Shown: positions 25,666 through 35,014, numbered from the stretch's first letter. The stretch: 64,000 nucleotides of DNA from Candidatus Thorarchaeota archaeon (GCA_018335335.1 JAGXKG010000001.1:1-64000), one strand, 5' to 3'. Translations and numbers: made by a program. The notes: a model not told the origin generated them from the sequence alone.

Positions 25666-26099
25666 GTCAACAGGATAAGCAGGAACAACTTCAGCAATTA
25701 TATGCGCAACAGCAGATGGCCGAGTCCAATGCAAATGCACTCCAAGAACATATCGAGTTGCTTCAGGCATATCTACAAGAGTACAGATCAGGCCTTGAGG
25801 TTCTCAAGAAGATAGAGGATAAGGATGCGGGCGAAGATATGCTGATGAATATTGGAGGCAATATTTTCGTTCGAGCTCGTTTGTTGGATGCTGAAACGGT
25901 TATCCGCGAGGTTGGTAGCGGCGTTCGAATAGAGCAGGACGCTCAGGAGGCGAAAGCGTCAGTCGAGGATTCATTATCTCAGCTGCAGGAGCGGTCTGGT
26001 TCCCTATCTGCTCAATACGAGAAGCTGGTCACTCAGGCTCAAGCACTCAATACCCAAATCAGACAATTGGTTGCTCAAATGCGGCAACCGGGGGAATAG
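25662..26099 (+). CDS. pfdA: Prefoldin alpha subunit
   Basis: A 145-residue protein with two long coiled-coil helices (about 1-45 and 90-140) joined by the short beta-hairpin region MNIGGNIFVRARLLDAETVIREVGSGV, the normal plan for the alpha subunit. It combines with beta subunits to hand unfolded proteins to the thermosome. It is located between eL20 and ftsY, which is the standard archaeal order. Confidence 0.93.
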   Translation: MSQQDKQEQLQQLYAQQQMAESNANALQEHIELLQAYLQEYRSGLEVLKKIEDKDAGEDMLMNIGGNIFVRARLLDAETVIREVGSGVRIEQDAQEAKASVEDSLSQLQERSGSLSAQYEKLVTQAQALNTQIRQLVAQMRQPGE

Positions 26100-26103
26100 A
26101 TGT

Positions 26104-27009
26104 TTGTTCGATAATCTCCGCAGCGCAATTGATACTGCAGTTACCAAGGCTACTACAAAAGAGCTAGATGAAGAGAATCTTTCTGATGCCGTATGGGAGT
26201 TACAGTTGTTACTCATACAGAATGATGTTGCTGTGGAGGTAGCTGAACGCATTTGTGAATTAACAAAACAGGAATTATTGGGAAGAAGAACTGGCAGACT
26301 TGAGAACCTTACGAAATTGTTCCAAGAAGCAGTTTATGATTCGGTCCTCGAAGTGCTCGAACCTGAAGAGCAACTTGATGTCTTAGAATTCGCCAAGAAA
26401 CGAAAAAAAGAAGGAAAAACCACAACAATTCTTTTCGTCGGTGTCAACGGGACCGGCAAAACAACCACCCTTGCAAAAATGGGTCATTTCTTGAAAAAGC
26501 ATGGTTTCTCCGTTGTTATTGCTGCCGCCGATACATTTCGAGCCGGTAGTATAGAGCAACTCCAAAAGCACGCTGATCGGCTGGGAGTGAAAGTAATCAA
26601 GCAGGATTACGGAAGTGATGCCGCAGCAATTGCATATGATGCTGTCGCACATGCTAAGGCAAAAGGCCTTGATGTAGTTCTCATTGATACAGCGGGTCGA
26701 ATGCAAAGCAACAAGAATCTGCTCGAAGAGATGAAGAAAATAGCCAGAGTTTCTGAACCAGACTTGAAACTCTTTGTCGGCGACGCTCTGGCAGGAAATG
26801 ATGCAGCATCTCAAGCAAAGAAGTTCCACGAAGCAATCGGAATAGATGGTGCCATCCTAACTAAAATCGACGCGGGCCCTTCTGGTGGAGCTGCATTATC
26901 AATTACCTATGTCACGGGAAGACCAATTGTTTACGTCGGGATTGGTCAGGAATACAAAGACTTGAGGAAATTCAATCCAGAATGGTTCGCCGAGAGACTT
27001 GTTGGCTAG
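26104..27009 (+). CDS. ftsY: Signal recognition particle receptor FtsY
   Basis: A 301-residue SRP GTPase. An N-domain (about 1-95) is followed by the G-domain: G1 GVNGTGKTTTLAKM near 110-123, DTFRAGSIEQLQ, G3 DTAGRMQSNKNLLEEM, GDALAGND, TKIDAGPSGGAALS and the closing YVGIGQEYKDLRKF. It docks ribosome-SRP complexes at the membrane. The TTG at 26104, four bases after the prefoldin stop and preceded by GGGGGAAT, gives the natural N-terminus FDNLRSAID. An ATG at 26071 lies within prefoldin and adds unrelated residues. The archaeal FtsY here lacks a long acidic domain. Confidence 0.95.
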   Translation: MFDNLRSAIDTAVTKATTKELDEENLSDAVWELQLLLIQNDVAVEVAERICELTKQELLGRRTGRLENLTKLFQEAVYDSVLEVLEPEEQLDVLEFAKKRKKEGKTTTILFVGVNGTGKTTTLAKMGHFLKKHGFSVVIAAADTFRAGSIEQLQKHADRLGVKVIKQDYGSDAAAIAYDAVAHAKAKGLDVVLIDTAGRMQSNKNLLEEMKKIARVSEPDLKLFVGDALAGNDAASQAKKFHEAIGIDGAILTKIDAGPSGGAALSITYVTGRPIVYVGIGQEYKDLRKFNPEWFAERLVG

Positions 27010-27151
27010 AAAATGAAATGAACTCTTTGTTGAGTTAGATTAATTCTCCGCTCCGTCTCAATGATGTCACTGAAATTGACGATGTGAACATGTTTATTAC
27101 TTTCTTGAAGGTTCATTTGGATTAGACAAAATTAATTTCGAGGTAATAACC

Positions 27152-28075
27152 GTGAGTCTGAAAGGTAGGCACTTCGTTGACCTCTACGATTGGCAGAGAG
27201 ACGAATTAAGAAAGATACTAGATAAGAGCTATGAGCTTAAAGAGAAGCTCAAGAATGGAGAGGCCCATCGTTTGTTGGAAAACAAATCTCTAGCAATGAT
27301 TTTCATGAAGTCAAGTACACGAACTAGAACTTCATTTGAAGTGGGTATGACCCAGCTTGGTGGCCACGCCTTGTACCTAGGCAAGAGTGGGACGCAGCTG
27401 GCACGTGGAGAAACAATTGGTGATACGGCAAAGGTACTGAGTAGGTATTGTGATGGTATCATGGCACGCGTATATGCGCATAGTGACATTACGGGACTTG
27501 CTGAGCATGCCACGGTTCCCGTAATCAATGGTCTCACTGATTTCCTTCACCCATGTCAAATAGCCGCTGACTTGTTCACAATAGAAGAGAACAAAGATGA
27601 ACTGGAAGGACTGAAGATTACATATGTCGGTGATTCGAACAACGTCAGCAATTCAATCATGCAAGGCTGTACTATTATGGGAATGGATGTCACAATTGGC
27701 TCGCCCAAGGATCACACACCAGAAGAGGAAATAATGGAGCGAGCTGAGGAGCTCAGCGAAAAACATGGTACAGACCTTCAGATTGTCAACGATCCTATCG
27801 AAGCAGTCAAGGACGCAGACGTCATCTATACTGACACGTTCTTCAGTATGGGAGAAGAAAGAAGCAAGGAAGAGACAGATAGACTGATGCCATTCCAGAT
27901 CAATAAGGAACTGGTGAGTCATGCTAAACCAGACGTGATAGTCATGCATTGCTTACCAGCTCATCGCGAAGAAGAAATCACAAGTGAGGTAATGGATGGC
28001 CCCCACTCGGTTGTCTTCGACCAAGCTGAGAACAGGATGCACGTTCAGAAAGCGATTCTTGCATTGTTGATGTAA
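27152..28075 (+). CDS. argF: Ornithine carbamoyltransferase
   Basis: A 307-residue transcarbamylase. The carbamoyl phosphate site is SSTRTRTSFE (53-62), followed by HPCQIAADL (133-141), GDSNNVSNS, the SMGEE region in TDTFFSMGEERSKEE and HCLPAHREEEIT with the active-site Cys. The SMG and HCLP motifs favour ornithine over aspartate as substrate. The GTG start follows a GAGGT site. No other arginine gene lies nearby; the next gene, 12 bases on, is a PfkB-type kinase. Confidence 0.93.
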   Translation: MSLKGRHFVDLYDWQRDELRKILDKSYELKEKLKNGEAHRLLENKSLAMIFMKSSTRTRTSFEVGMTQLGGHALYLGKSGTQLARGETIGDTAKVLSRYCDGIMARVYAHSDITGLAEHATVPVINGLTDFLHPCQIAADLFTIEENKDELEGLKITYVGDSNNVSNSIMQGCTIMGMDVTIGSPKDHTPEEEIMERAEELSEKHGTDLQIVNDPIEAVKDADVIYTDTFFSMGEERSKEETDRLMPFQINKELVSHAKPDVIVMHCLPAHREEEITSEVMDGPHSVVFDQAENRMHVQKAILALLM

Positions 28076-28087
28076 GAGGTTGATTGT

Positions 28088-29023
28088 TTGGGCGTAGAAG
28101 TTGTAGCATGCGGTAAAATCAATATCGACATCATGATGGATGTTGATGAGCTTCCGAAAGGAGCTCAACACATCATGGCAAATTCCAGCAGTATATCTGT
28201 TGGAGGGTCAGCTGCCAACTTCGCAGTGCATTCCGCTCGTCTGGGAGTGAAGACCAAACTAGTCGCATGCGTTGGTGATGACTTATACGGCCAAGACGCA
28301 ACCAAGACAATCTCTGAGAAAGGGGTTGACACTAGCATGGTTCAAACCATAGCAGGTCAACCTACCGGTCTCTTTTTCCTTGTAAGAAAGGGCGAACAGT
28401 CAAGATTCATAATTGCTGAAGCGGGAGCCAATGAACAACTTGAAGAAGTCACCCTCCGAAGGAAGAAAGTTGCAACTGCAAGAACGATTCATATTGCCGG
28501 CGGCTTTCCAAAGATTATATCGGAGGTTGCAAGAATAACAACTTCAGAAGGAATAGTATTATCCCTAGACCCTGGTCGTAAAGCTAAGAATATTGATTTT
28601 TCAACTATTCTGCCCTATATTGATCTTCTCTTTCTAAATGAAGAGGAGCTTCGCAGTTACTTCAATATGGAACCTACAGAAAAACATCTGAAGGTGCTTG
28701 GTAAGAAGGTGCCGGGCATTATTGTCGTCAAACGGGGGGGAAAAGGTACTATGGCAACAAACGGATTCGAGTTCTATGAATCTAAAGCGTTCGAAGTAGC
28801 AGTAGCGGATACGCTCGGTGCTGGTGATGCCTTTGCAGCAGGATTCATCACAGCATGGACTAGATCTGAGGATATAGAGTTAGCATTGCATATGGGTAAT
28901 GCAGTTGCTGCGTTAACAATTGAGGAGACGGGGGCACAAAACGGACCAACTCTGAAACAGACGCACGAACTTCTCTCTCAGTATGGAATCAATACAGATC
29001 CTATTCTTCGGACGTTAAGATGA
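28088..29023 (+). CDS. PfkB/ribokinase-family carbohydrate or nucleoside kinase
   Basis: A 311-residue kinase. It has the N-terminal ACGKINIDIMMDVDELPKG, the substrate-binding SVGGSAANFAVHSARLG, the PfkB signature 1-like region and the C-terminal signature ADTLGAGDAFAAGFITAW (about 239-256) with the catalytic Asp and anion hole. The substrate (ribose, fructose, nucleoside) cannot be read from sequence. The TTG start at 28088 follows AGAGG. It probably forms an operon with argF. Confidence 0.9.
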   Translation: MGVEVVACGKINIDIMMDVDELPKGAQHIMANSSSISVGGSAANFAVHSARLGVKTKLVACVGDDLYGQDATKTISEKGVDTSMVQTIAGQPTGLFFLVRKGEQSRFIIAEAGANEQLEEVTLRRKKVATARTIHIAGGFPKIISEVARITTSEGIVLSLDPGRKAKNIDFSTILPYIDLLFLNEEELRSYFNMEPTEKHLKVLGKKVPGIIVVKRGGKGTMATNGFEFYESKAFEVAVADTLGAGDAFAAGFITAWTRSEDIELALHMGNAVAALTIEETGAQNGPTLKQTHELLSQYGINTDPILRTLR

Positions 29024-29122
29024 CGCACTGACGAAATTACCCGGGCGTATATTACCCCGAGAATATTCTGGTTTTTGTTTCAATGTAATCTGGATAATCA
29101 TAGTCCGAAATAGGTGATAGTG

Positions 29123-30256
29123 ATGCATCCGCTTGTTGAAGGAGTTCTAAACGAATCCCCGAGTAGTGAAGACGCAAGAAGAACGAGGGCGAAGAGAACA
29201 CATACTCGATCTTCTACTAGTGATGATGAGCTTGCAGACCTTCTTGAGACAGCCAGTGCGAGAATACTCGTAGTTGGTGTAGGTGGCGCGGGCAATAATG
29301 CAGTCACTAGGTTGATGGAAGTAGGAGTAGAGGGGGCAGAAACTATGGCGGTAAATACAGACGCCCAAGATCTTTACTTCTCAAATTCGCATCACAAGCT
29401 ACTCTTGGGCAAGGAAACATGTGGAGGACTAGGTGCAGGAAATGATCCCGATTTGGGTGAAGCAGCCGCTGTTGAAACCTATGAAGTTATAGAAGAAGTT
29501 GTTGGCGGGGACCTAGTTTTCATCACTGCAGGAATGGGTGGAGGAACAGGAACAGGCGCAGCACCCCATATTGCAAAGGCAGCAAAGGAAAATGGTGCAC
29601 TAACTGTCGCCATTGTCTGTCTTCCTTTTGAAGTGGAAGGACGAACTCGGAAGAAGAATGCTCAGCGCGGACTTAATGGTTTGATGGAACACGTTGATAC
29701 CCTGATAGCAATACCAAACGAGAAACTATTGGAAATCGCACCAGATTTGTCATTACCCGAAGCATTCATGGTCGCTGATGAGATACTTGTTAGGGCAGTA
29801 AAAGGAATAGCTGAGTTGATATCTAGACCGGGACTTGTTAACCTTGATTTTGCGGATGTTCGTACAACTATGAAGAATGGAGGGGTCTCCATTATCGCTT
29901 TAGGAGAAGGGGAAGGAGAGGACAGAGCTGAAAAAGCAGTCTTCAATGCACTGCGCAACCCCTTGATTGATGTATCAATAGAAAATGCCAGGAATATACT
30001 CATCAATGTAAGTGGTAGCACCGACCTCCAGTTACAAGAAGCGAAACATGTTGTGGAATTGATAACAGAGCAGGTCAATCCAAACGCTGAAGTTATCTAT
30101 GGAGCACTTATTCAACCCGAGTTGGAGAACAAACTCAGAGTTACTGTAATAGCTTCCGGGGTTAAATCACCTTGGATTATCAATTCACGTTCTGAACCAG
30201 TAACGCCACTTGCTGAAGATTTGAAAGACGAACTTGACCTTCCAAAAATCGAGTGA
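29123..30256 (+). CDS. ftsZ: Cell division GTPase FtsZ
   Basis: A 377-residue FtsZ. The GTPase domain shows [28 protein letters not shown], the tubulin signature [12 protein letters not shown] (about 136-147), and [13 protein letters not shown]-like [13 protein letters not shown], followed by the activation domain with [15 protein letters not shown]. The N-terminus has about 45 extra Arg/Ser-rich residues. It assembles the Z-ring. The ATG at 29123 is preceded by AGGTGAT. The order ftsZ-secE-spt5-L11 is typical of many archaea. Confidence 0.96.
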   Translation: MHPLVEGVLNESPSSEDARRTRAKRTHTRSSTSDDELADLLETASARILVVGVGGAGNNAVTRLMEVGVEGAETMAVNTDAQDLYFSNSHHKLLLGKETCGGLGAGNDPDLGEAAAVETYEVIEEVVGGDLVFITAGMGGGTGTGAAPHIAKAAKENGALTVAIVCLPFEVEGRTRKKNAQRGLNGLMEHVDTLIAIPNEKLLEIAPDLSLPEAFMVADEILVRAVKGIAELISRPGLVNLDFADVRTTMKNGGVSIIALGEGEGEDRAEKAVFNALRNPLIDVSIENARNILINVSGSTDLQLQEAKHVVELITEQVNPNAEVIYGALIQPELENKLRVTVIASGVKSPWIINSRSEPVTPLAEDLKDELDLPKIE

Positions 30257-30353
30257 ATCATAGACCGTTGCTCAGAAAGCATTAAAAGAGAACCTTGATT
30301 GGCAACGATGGATGTCACCGACCGAGAAGCATTTGCTAACAAAGACGTGAATT

Positions 30354-30542
30354 ATGATGGGTATAGCAGATTTCATTCGTGAAGCGAGACGGATCTTGAA
30401 GCTAGCTACGAAACCATCCAAAGACGAGATTTGGTTGAGTGCAAGAATCAGTCTCCTAGCCATGGTTCTTGTGGGCATATTAGCATTCATAATCCAAACT
30501 CTGATGGCAATCATAACTCAAAACTGGCAACAATCTGGCTAA
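30354..30542 (+). CDS. secE: Preprotein translocase subunit SecE (Sec61 gamma)
   Basis: A 62-residue protein: an amphipathic N-terminal helix (ADFIREARRILKLATKPSKDEIW) with the conserved P-S-K-D/E element, followed by a single membrane span (SLLAMVLVGILAFIIQTLMA). It clamps SecY/Sec61 alpha. Located between ftsZ and spt5, its usual position. Confidence 0.9.
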   Translation: MMGIADFIREARRILKLATKPSKDEIWLSARISLLAMVLVGILAFIIQTLMAIITQNWQQSG

Positions 30543-30578
30543 TCGGTATCAAGCCATATATCCCTAGAGGTCTTGTAT

Positions 30579-31214
30579 ATGCAGTCCGCGGGCAACATTT
30601 ATGCAGTACGAACTACAATTGGACAGGAGAAGAGCGTTGCAGATTTGATTAAAACTGCCGTGACCAGTGCAAATGACATCTGGGTATGTCCATTTTGTGA
30701 AAAGGAATTTGACTTCAAGGATGATGCACAGGAGCATATAGAGGAGTGCCAGCTAGCCGAAGAAGAAGCTGCTCCCGAACGTGTATTGGAAAACAAGCTT
30801 TTGGGGCGGGTTAAAGCTGTTCTTGTGCCCGGTACTCTCAGAGGCTATATTTTCCTCGAAACCACGGAATTTAGGGATGTGGAATTGGTAATCCAAGGAA
30901 TTCCCCATGTACGAGGCCGCGTTGGTGGAAAGGTGACACTTGAAGAAATTGACAAGTTCCTTGTACCTCCACCAGCTGCAGAGGGTATTTCAGTTGGCGA
31001 TCTCGTAGAGATTATTTCTGGGGCGTTCAAAGGTGAACGAGCTAAGGTAGTAAGAGTCGAATCAGCAAAAGGAGAATTGATTCTAGAATTACTTGACAGC
31101 CCCCATACGATTCCAATAAGGGTGCATGCAGACTTCGCCAAGCTTGTTGAAAAAGCGGAACCCGAAGAGGGTGAAGAGAAGGAGGAAGAAGAGGGCGGCT
31201 TCTGGGCGAAGTAG
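30579..31214 (+). CDS. spt5: Transcription elongation factor Spt5/NusG with zinc-finger-like insertion
   Basis: A 211-residue protein with an NGN domain and a KOW domain. NGN begins NIYAVRTTIGQEKSVADLI and resumes at RVKAVLVPGTLRGYIFLET; the KOW element is SVGDLVEIISGAFKGERAKVVR. Between the first helix and the following strand of the NGN domain there is an insertion of about 45 residues with WVCPFCEKEFDFKDDAQEHIEEC, which looks like a C2HC-type zinc finger (C37, C40, H53, C57). An acidic tail rich in Glu follows KOW. The factor binds the RNA polymerase clamp with Spt4. The ATG at 30579 follows a GAGG site. The insertion is absent from ordinary archaeal Spt5. Confidence 0.93.
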   Translation: MQSAGNIYAVRTTIGQEKSVADLIKTAVTSANDIWVCPFCEKEFDFKDDAQEHIEECQLAEEEAAPERVLENKLLGRVKAVLVPGTLRGYIFLETTEFRDVELVIQGIPHVRGRVGGKVTLEEIDKFLVPPPAAEGISVGDLVEIISGAFKGERAKVVRVESAKGELILELLDSPHTIPIRVHADFAKLVEKAEPEEGEEKEEEEGGFWAK

Positions 31215-31245
31215 ATTGAAGCAAGCATACAACAACTAGTCCACA

Positions 31246-31448
31246 ATGCTTAAAAACCGAATTCAAGGCAACCACCTTGTAACTCCTTAATCTGACATGA
31301 ACGCATAGACGTCATGTCTGGGGTGATGAAAAGTGATAACCGATGCAGTAGATTTTGCCAAATGTAAATCTAATTTTCAATGGCAGGTCGAACGATTTCT
31401 CAGACAACTATGTCTGATGATACAACTGCATAAGGAGTCGTGTTTGAA
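31246..31448 (+). promoter_or_regulatory. Promoter and structured leader of the L11-L1-L10-P1 operon
   Basis: A TATA-like GCTTAAAAACC at about 31245-31255 would give a leader of roughly 170 bases. It contains a hairpin CAAGG(6)CCTTG at 31264-31279, a stronger inverted repeat GACATGA/TCATGTC at 31294-31300 and 31312-31318, and a possible 13-codon reading frame at 31326-31367 with its own GGGGTG site. Operons of this type are autogenously controlled in other organisms, so a regulatory leader is plausible. Confidence 0.45.
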
Positions 31449-31955
31449 ATGAGTGAAGCGAATAAGATAACTGTAGATGCTATGGTGGAAGGCGGAAAAG
31501 CCTCTGGTGGGCCTCCAATAGGTCCCGCTCTAGGTCCAACTGGTGTCAATATCTACCAAGTAGTACAGAAGATTAACGAAGTGACCCAACCTTACGAAGG
31601 GCTGAAGGTACCTGTTACCATCATTGTGGATCCATCTTCCAAGGAATTTGAAGTCGAGGTAGGAACACCTCCAACAAGTGCACTCATACTCAAAGAAGTG
31701 GAGGCACCACAGGGTTCTGGCGAACCAAACCTGTCTAAAGTTGGAGACATAAGTATTGAACAGCTGAAAAAAGTTGCAAAGGGTAAAGCAAACGACTTGA
31801 CTGCATTAAATATGAAAGCTGCTGTTCTAACTGTAGCCGGTACTTGTGTATCAATGGGTGTTACGATTGAAGGAAAAGAGCCCAAGGTGTTCCAAGAAGA
31901 GGTGGGCAACGGCGAGTGGGATGATGAGCTCAATGAGCCATTTAGGGAGGAATAA
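31449..31955 (+). CDS. rpl11: Large ribosomal subunit protein uL11
   Basis: A 168-residue protein: GGKASGGPPIGPALGPTGVNIYQVVQKINE (the proline-rich uL11 signature), the linker, then TPPTSALILKEVEAPQGSGEPN and the rRNA-binding C-domain. It forms the base of the stalk and the GTPase centre. The ATG at 31449 is used; a GTG at 31440 in the same frame is close to the AGGAG site and is an alternative. The next gene starts four bases after its stop. Confidence 0.95.
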   Translation: MSEANKITVDAMVEGGKASGGPPIGPALGPTGVNIYQVVQKINEVTQPYEGLKVPVTIIVDPSSKEFEVEVGTPPTSALILKEVEAPQGSGEPNLSKVGDISIEQLKKVAKGKANDLTALNMKAAVLTVAGTCVSMGVTIEGKEPKVFQEEVGNGEWDDELNEPFREE

Positions 31956-31958
31956 AGA

Positions 31959-32615
31959 ATGGCTTACGATTTTCCCGACATAAAAAAGACAGTATCCGAG
32001 GCAAGAGAGAAGGGAGTGGCCCGAGAAATCAACTTCGAACAGAGCTTTGACACTGCTGTCAACTTCAGGACAAAAGAGATCGACATGTCAGATCCGGAAA
32101 ACCGATTTAACGAAGAGCTGATTCTTCCAAATGATTTGTATCCACCATCGAAAGTAGCTGCTTTTGGGGATGGAGAATTCGCTGAAAACGCGAAAGCAGC
32201 TGGCGTATCTAGAGTCATCTCCAAGGATGAGATAGCAGAAATAGGAGAGGACAAAAGCAAGCAGAAAGCAGTCGTCAAAGAATTTGATTTCTTCATTGCT
32301 GCCCGAGACGCTATGCCCCTAGTTGGTAGGTACTTAGGACAGTTACTAGGTCCACGGGGAAAAATGCCCAAGCCATACCCACCCGAAGCTGATCTTGGTG
32401 GTGTTGTCCAACAGTATCAAAGAACGGTCAGAATCAGAATGAGGAATACTCCAACCTTCCATGTCAAGGTTGGTCATGAACGAATGAATGACGAACAGAT
32501 TGCTGAAAACACGGACGCTGTGATCGACTTCGTAAGAGACAAAGGGTTAGCACGGAGAATAGATAGCGTTTACGTGAAAACAACGATGGGGCCAGCAATT
32601 GAGGTACCACGGTAA
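31959..32615 (+). CDS. rpl1: Large ribosomal subunit protein uL1
   Basis: A 218-residue protein. Conserved elements are NFEQSFDTAVNFRTKEID-like N-terminus, the middle domain with PLVGRYLGQLLGPRGKMPKPYPP and the ending VYVKTTMGPAIEVPR. It forms the L1 stalk and helps release the E-site tRNA. In other archaea uL1 represses its own operon by binding the mRNA. Confidence 0.95.
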   Translation: MAYDFPDIKKTVSEAREKGVAREINFEQSFDTAVNFRTKEIDMSDPENRFNEELILPNDLYPPSKVAAFGDGEFAENAKAAGVSRVISKDEIAEIGEDKSKQKAVVKEFDFFIAARDAMPLVGRYLGQLLGPRGKMPKPYPPEADLGGVVQQYQRTVRIRMRNTPTFHVKVGHERMNDEQIAENTDAVIDFVRDKGLARRIDSVYVKTTMGPAIEVPR

Positions 32616-32627
32616 GAGGTGAGATCA

Positions 32628-33647
32628 GTGACTGTATATGAACACGATGTTCCACAATGGAAGAAAGATACTGTAAACAAGCTAAGTGATATGATTGAAG
32701 ACAGTGAGATGGTTGGTCTTGTAAATGTTGAAGGCGTTGGTGCCAAACAAATGCATGGTATTCGAGAGAGCCTCAGAGGCTCAGCTGTTATCAAGATGGC
32801 ACGAAATACCCTCATGAAAAGGGCCATCGAGAAGGTGAACAAAGAAGGAATCCAGAAACTGGAGGATCATGTGAAAGGACCCGTCGCCTTTGTCTTTAGT
32901 AATCAGAATCCGTTCAGGCTTAGTCAGTTCCTAAAAGAGAACAAAGCTGCAGCACCGGCAAAGGGTGGACAGGTTACACCAAAAGACATCATTGTACCAT
33001 CAATGAACACAGGTGTTGCACCAGGTCCCTTCATCAGTGAGTTAGCAGCCCTTGATATCCCCTCCCGTGTGAAAGGCGGTGTTATTCATATCACCGAAGA
33101 AACCGTCGCGGTTGAAGCAGGGGAAATTGTCTCCAATGCCATGTCACAGATGCTCGGAAGACTGGGCATAGAACCCATGGAATTGCAGCTGAAACTCATT
33201 GCTGCATATACTGATGGCACGCTTCTGACAGAGGATGTACTTGAGATTGATCTTCAGGATATATTCAAGGAAGTCGTTGTTGGCCACCAATTCGCAGTTA
33301 ACTTGTCAATCAATGCAGGGTATCCAACGGCGGATACTATTCCGATGGTTATAGCCAAGGCAGATATAGAAGCCAAGAGCCTAGCTCTGAGCACCGGCTT
33401 CGTGGTACCAGATATGATAGGCGAGTTTCTTGCGAAAGCCAACGCAGAATCACTAGCACTAGCAAAGCAATTAGCTAACGAGAACCCGGACGCAATACCC
33501 TCAGAAATCATTGATGAGATCAGTTCTGTCCCAGCTGCATCTCCAGCGCAGCAACCTCAGGAAGAAGAGGTTGCTGAGAGCGAAGATGAAGAGGTGGAGG
33601 ACGAAGAAGTAGAGGCAACCGAAGGCCTAGGATCAATGTTCGGATAA
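32628..33647 (+). CDS. rpl10: Large ribosomal subunit stalk protein uL10 (P0)
   Basis: A 339-residue P0-type protein: RNA-binding domain with VGLVNVEGVGAKQMHGIRESLRG and KMARNTLMKRAIE, the insertion domain, helical spine for P1 binding, and an acidic C-terminus that ends GLGSMFG. The ending is shared with P1 and recruits translation factors. GTG at 32628 was chosen because GAGGTGA lies at the right distance; a GTG nine bases earlier overlaps that site. Confidence 0.94.
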   Translation: MTVYEHDVPQWKKDTVNKLSDMIEDSEMVGLVNVEGVGAKQMHGIRESLRGSAVIKMARNTLMKRAIEKVNKEGIQKLEDHVKGPVAFVFSNQNPFRLSQFLKENKAAAPAKGGQVTPKDIIVPSMNTGVAPGPFISELAALDIPSRVKGGVIHITEETVAVEAGEIVSNAMSQMLGRLGIEPMELQLKLIAAYTDGTLLTEDVLEIDLQDIFKEVVVGHQFAVNLSINAGYPTADTIPMVIAKADIEAKSLALSTGFVVPDMIGEFLAKANAESLALAKQLANENPDAIPSEIIDEISSVPAASPAQQPQEEEVAESEDEEVEDEEVEATEGLGSMFG

Positions 33648-33674
33648 TAGCATAACTTAGAGAGGTATCAAGAG

Positions 33675-33980
33675 ATGGAATATGTATACGCAGCACTACT
33701 GCTTCACAAAGCAGGCAAAAAGATAGATTCAGAGAACATGGAGGCCGTCCTTAGTGCGGCTGACGTAGAAGCTGACCAGGGTAGAATTAAAGCCCTGATT
33801 GCAGCTCTCGAGGGTGTCGATATTGAAGATGCACTGAAGAGTGCAGCAATGCCAGCTGCACCTGCTGCAGGTGCTGGCGAAGGCCCAACTGAAGAGCCTG
33901 CTGAAGAAGAGGAAGAAGAGGAAGAGGAAGAAGAAGACGAAGATGAAGCTACTGAAGGATTGGGCAGCCTATTTGGCTAG
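33675..33980 (+). CDS. rpl12: Large ribosomal subunit stalk protein P1 (archaeal L12)
   Basis: A 101-residue protein: [32 protein letters not shown] (dimerization domain), an Ala/Pro hinge, then an acidic run of Glu and the C-terminal GLGSLFG. Several copies bind P0 and recruit elongation factors. It ends the operon; a T-run follows 74 bases later. Confidence 0.94.
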   Translation: MEYVYAALLLHKAGKKIDSENMEAVLSAADVEADQGRIKALIAALEGVDIEDALKSAAMPAAPAAGAGEGPTEEPAEEEEEEEEEEEDEDEATEGLGSLFG

Positions 33981-34053
33981 AACAGTTCTAAAAGCTCATC
34001 TCCTTCCCGATTTCAATGGGCAGAGGCCGCAAGCTTTCTGCTCAACACCCTGA

Positions 34054-34060
34054 TTTTTTT
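34054..34060 (+). terminator. Oligo-T stretch after the L11-P1 operon
   Basis: Seven consecutive T follow about 75 bases after the P1 stop codon. Archaeal RNA polymerase terminates at such T-runs without needing a hairpin. The position at the end of the operon supports the call. Confidence 0.5.
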
Positions 34061-34140
34061 CCAGAGCAATTTTCAAGTACGCTAAAGTAGATTAAAGGTA
34101 CACTATATGTTTTTCAAAAGGTAGTAATGGTGAACTGAAA

Positions 34141-34923
34141 TTGCAGATTGTGTACCACCCCGATATGGCGGAATCCTACGATAGAACACCAGCAGGGGCA
34201 CCTGGAAGATTAGACACGGCAGTGGAGATTCTCAGCAATAGTGAGAATTACGAATTCGTGGAACCGAAGCCTGCAACGAAGAAACAAATACGGTATGCAC
34301 ATGACCCAACTCATGTCGAGAATGTAGTGAAGGAAGGCTATGGGGATTCCAACGGGGTGGTGTATCAACTCGCGGCACTGGCCGCGGGAGGAGCAATTAA
34401 AGCTGGACATATCGCAGCAGAAGGCGATCTCTCATTTGCTCTTGTTAGGCCACCTGGTCATCATGCTTCACGACGGGGATATTGGGGCTTCTGCTACTTC
34501 AACAATGTAGCAATATCATTGTTGGATTTGAGGGAGAAGGGAATCATAGACTCAGCATTCATTCTCGACTTCGATCTCCACACGGGGGATGGCACCATCA
34601 ATATTCTTGGAAATGATGATGCTTTTGTGATACTCAATCCTAGAAGCAAAGGAGATGAGGTTTATCTTTCCGAAGTGAAAGAAGCATTCTCAAACAGTCC
34701 CTCCGTTGATATAATCGTTGCTTCTGCAGGCTTCGACCAGTACGAAGAGGACTGGGGTGGGAATCTATCAACCGAGGCTTTTCACGAACTCGGACATCTT
34801 ATGAGTGAGTTCGCGAGGGAAAAATGCAAAGGGCGTCGATATGGAGTGCTCGAAGGGGGTTACAACCATGAAGACCTCGGACTCAATGTTGATGCGTTCT
34901 GTAGAGGATTGATGACGAACTAG
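34141..34923 (+). CDS. Histone deacetylase-family (acetoin utilization/acetylpolyamine) hydrolase
   Basis: A 260-residue zinc-dependent deacetylase. RPPGHHASRRGYWGFCYFNNVA carries the active-site His pair, DFDLHTGDGT the first zinc ligands, ASAGFDQYEEDWGG a further Asp ligand and EGGYN the Gly-rich end. The family removes acetyl groups from lysine or polyamines. The protein is shorter than many members (about 340) and lacks some C-terminal helices. The TTG start follows GGTGA. Confidence 0.92.
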   Translation: MQIVYHPDMAESYDRTPAGAPGRLDTAVEILSNSENYEFVEPKPATKKQIRYAHDPTHVENVVKEGYGDSNGVVYQLAALAAGGAIKAGHIAAEGDLSFALVRPPGHHASRRGYWGFCYFNNVAISLLDLREKGIIDSAFILDFDLHTGDGTINILGNDDAFVILNPRSKGDEVYLSEVKEAFSNSPSVDIIVASAGFDQYEEDWGGNLSTEAFHELGHLMSEFAREKCKGRRYGVLEGGYNHEDLGLNVDAFCRGLMTN

Positions 34924-35014
34924 GTTTCCTGCAAATCTCCCCTCCCTCCCGATTATTTAGAAAGCAGTATCCATAGACGTAGAGGATTTACGTCGCTAAC
35001 CAGGGATTTGTACG

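Noticed and set aside
27152-28075. Aspartate instead of ornithine as the carbamoyl acceptor
   Set aside because: The SMG and HCLP motifs are those of ornithine carbamoyltransferase.
31321-31345. GGGTGATGAAAAGTGATAACC in the L11 leader as a copy of the uL1 rRNA site
   Set aside because: I could not match it to the known uL1-binding helix by eye; only the general leader call is kept.
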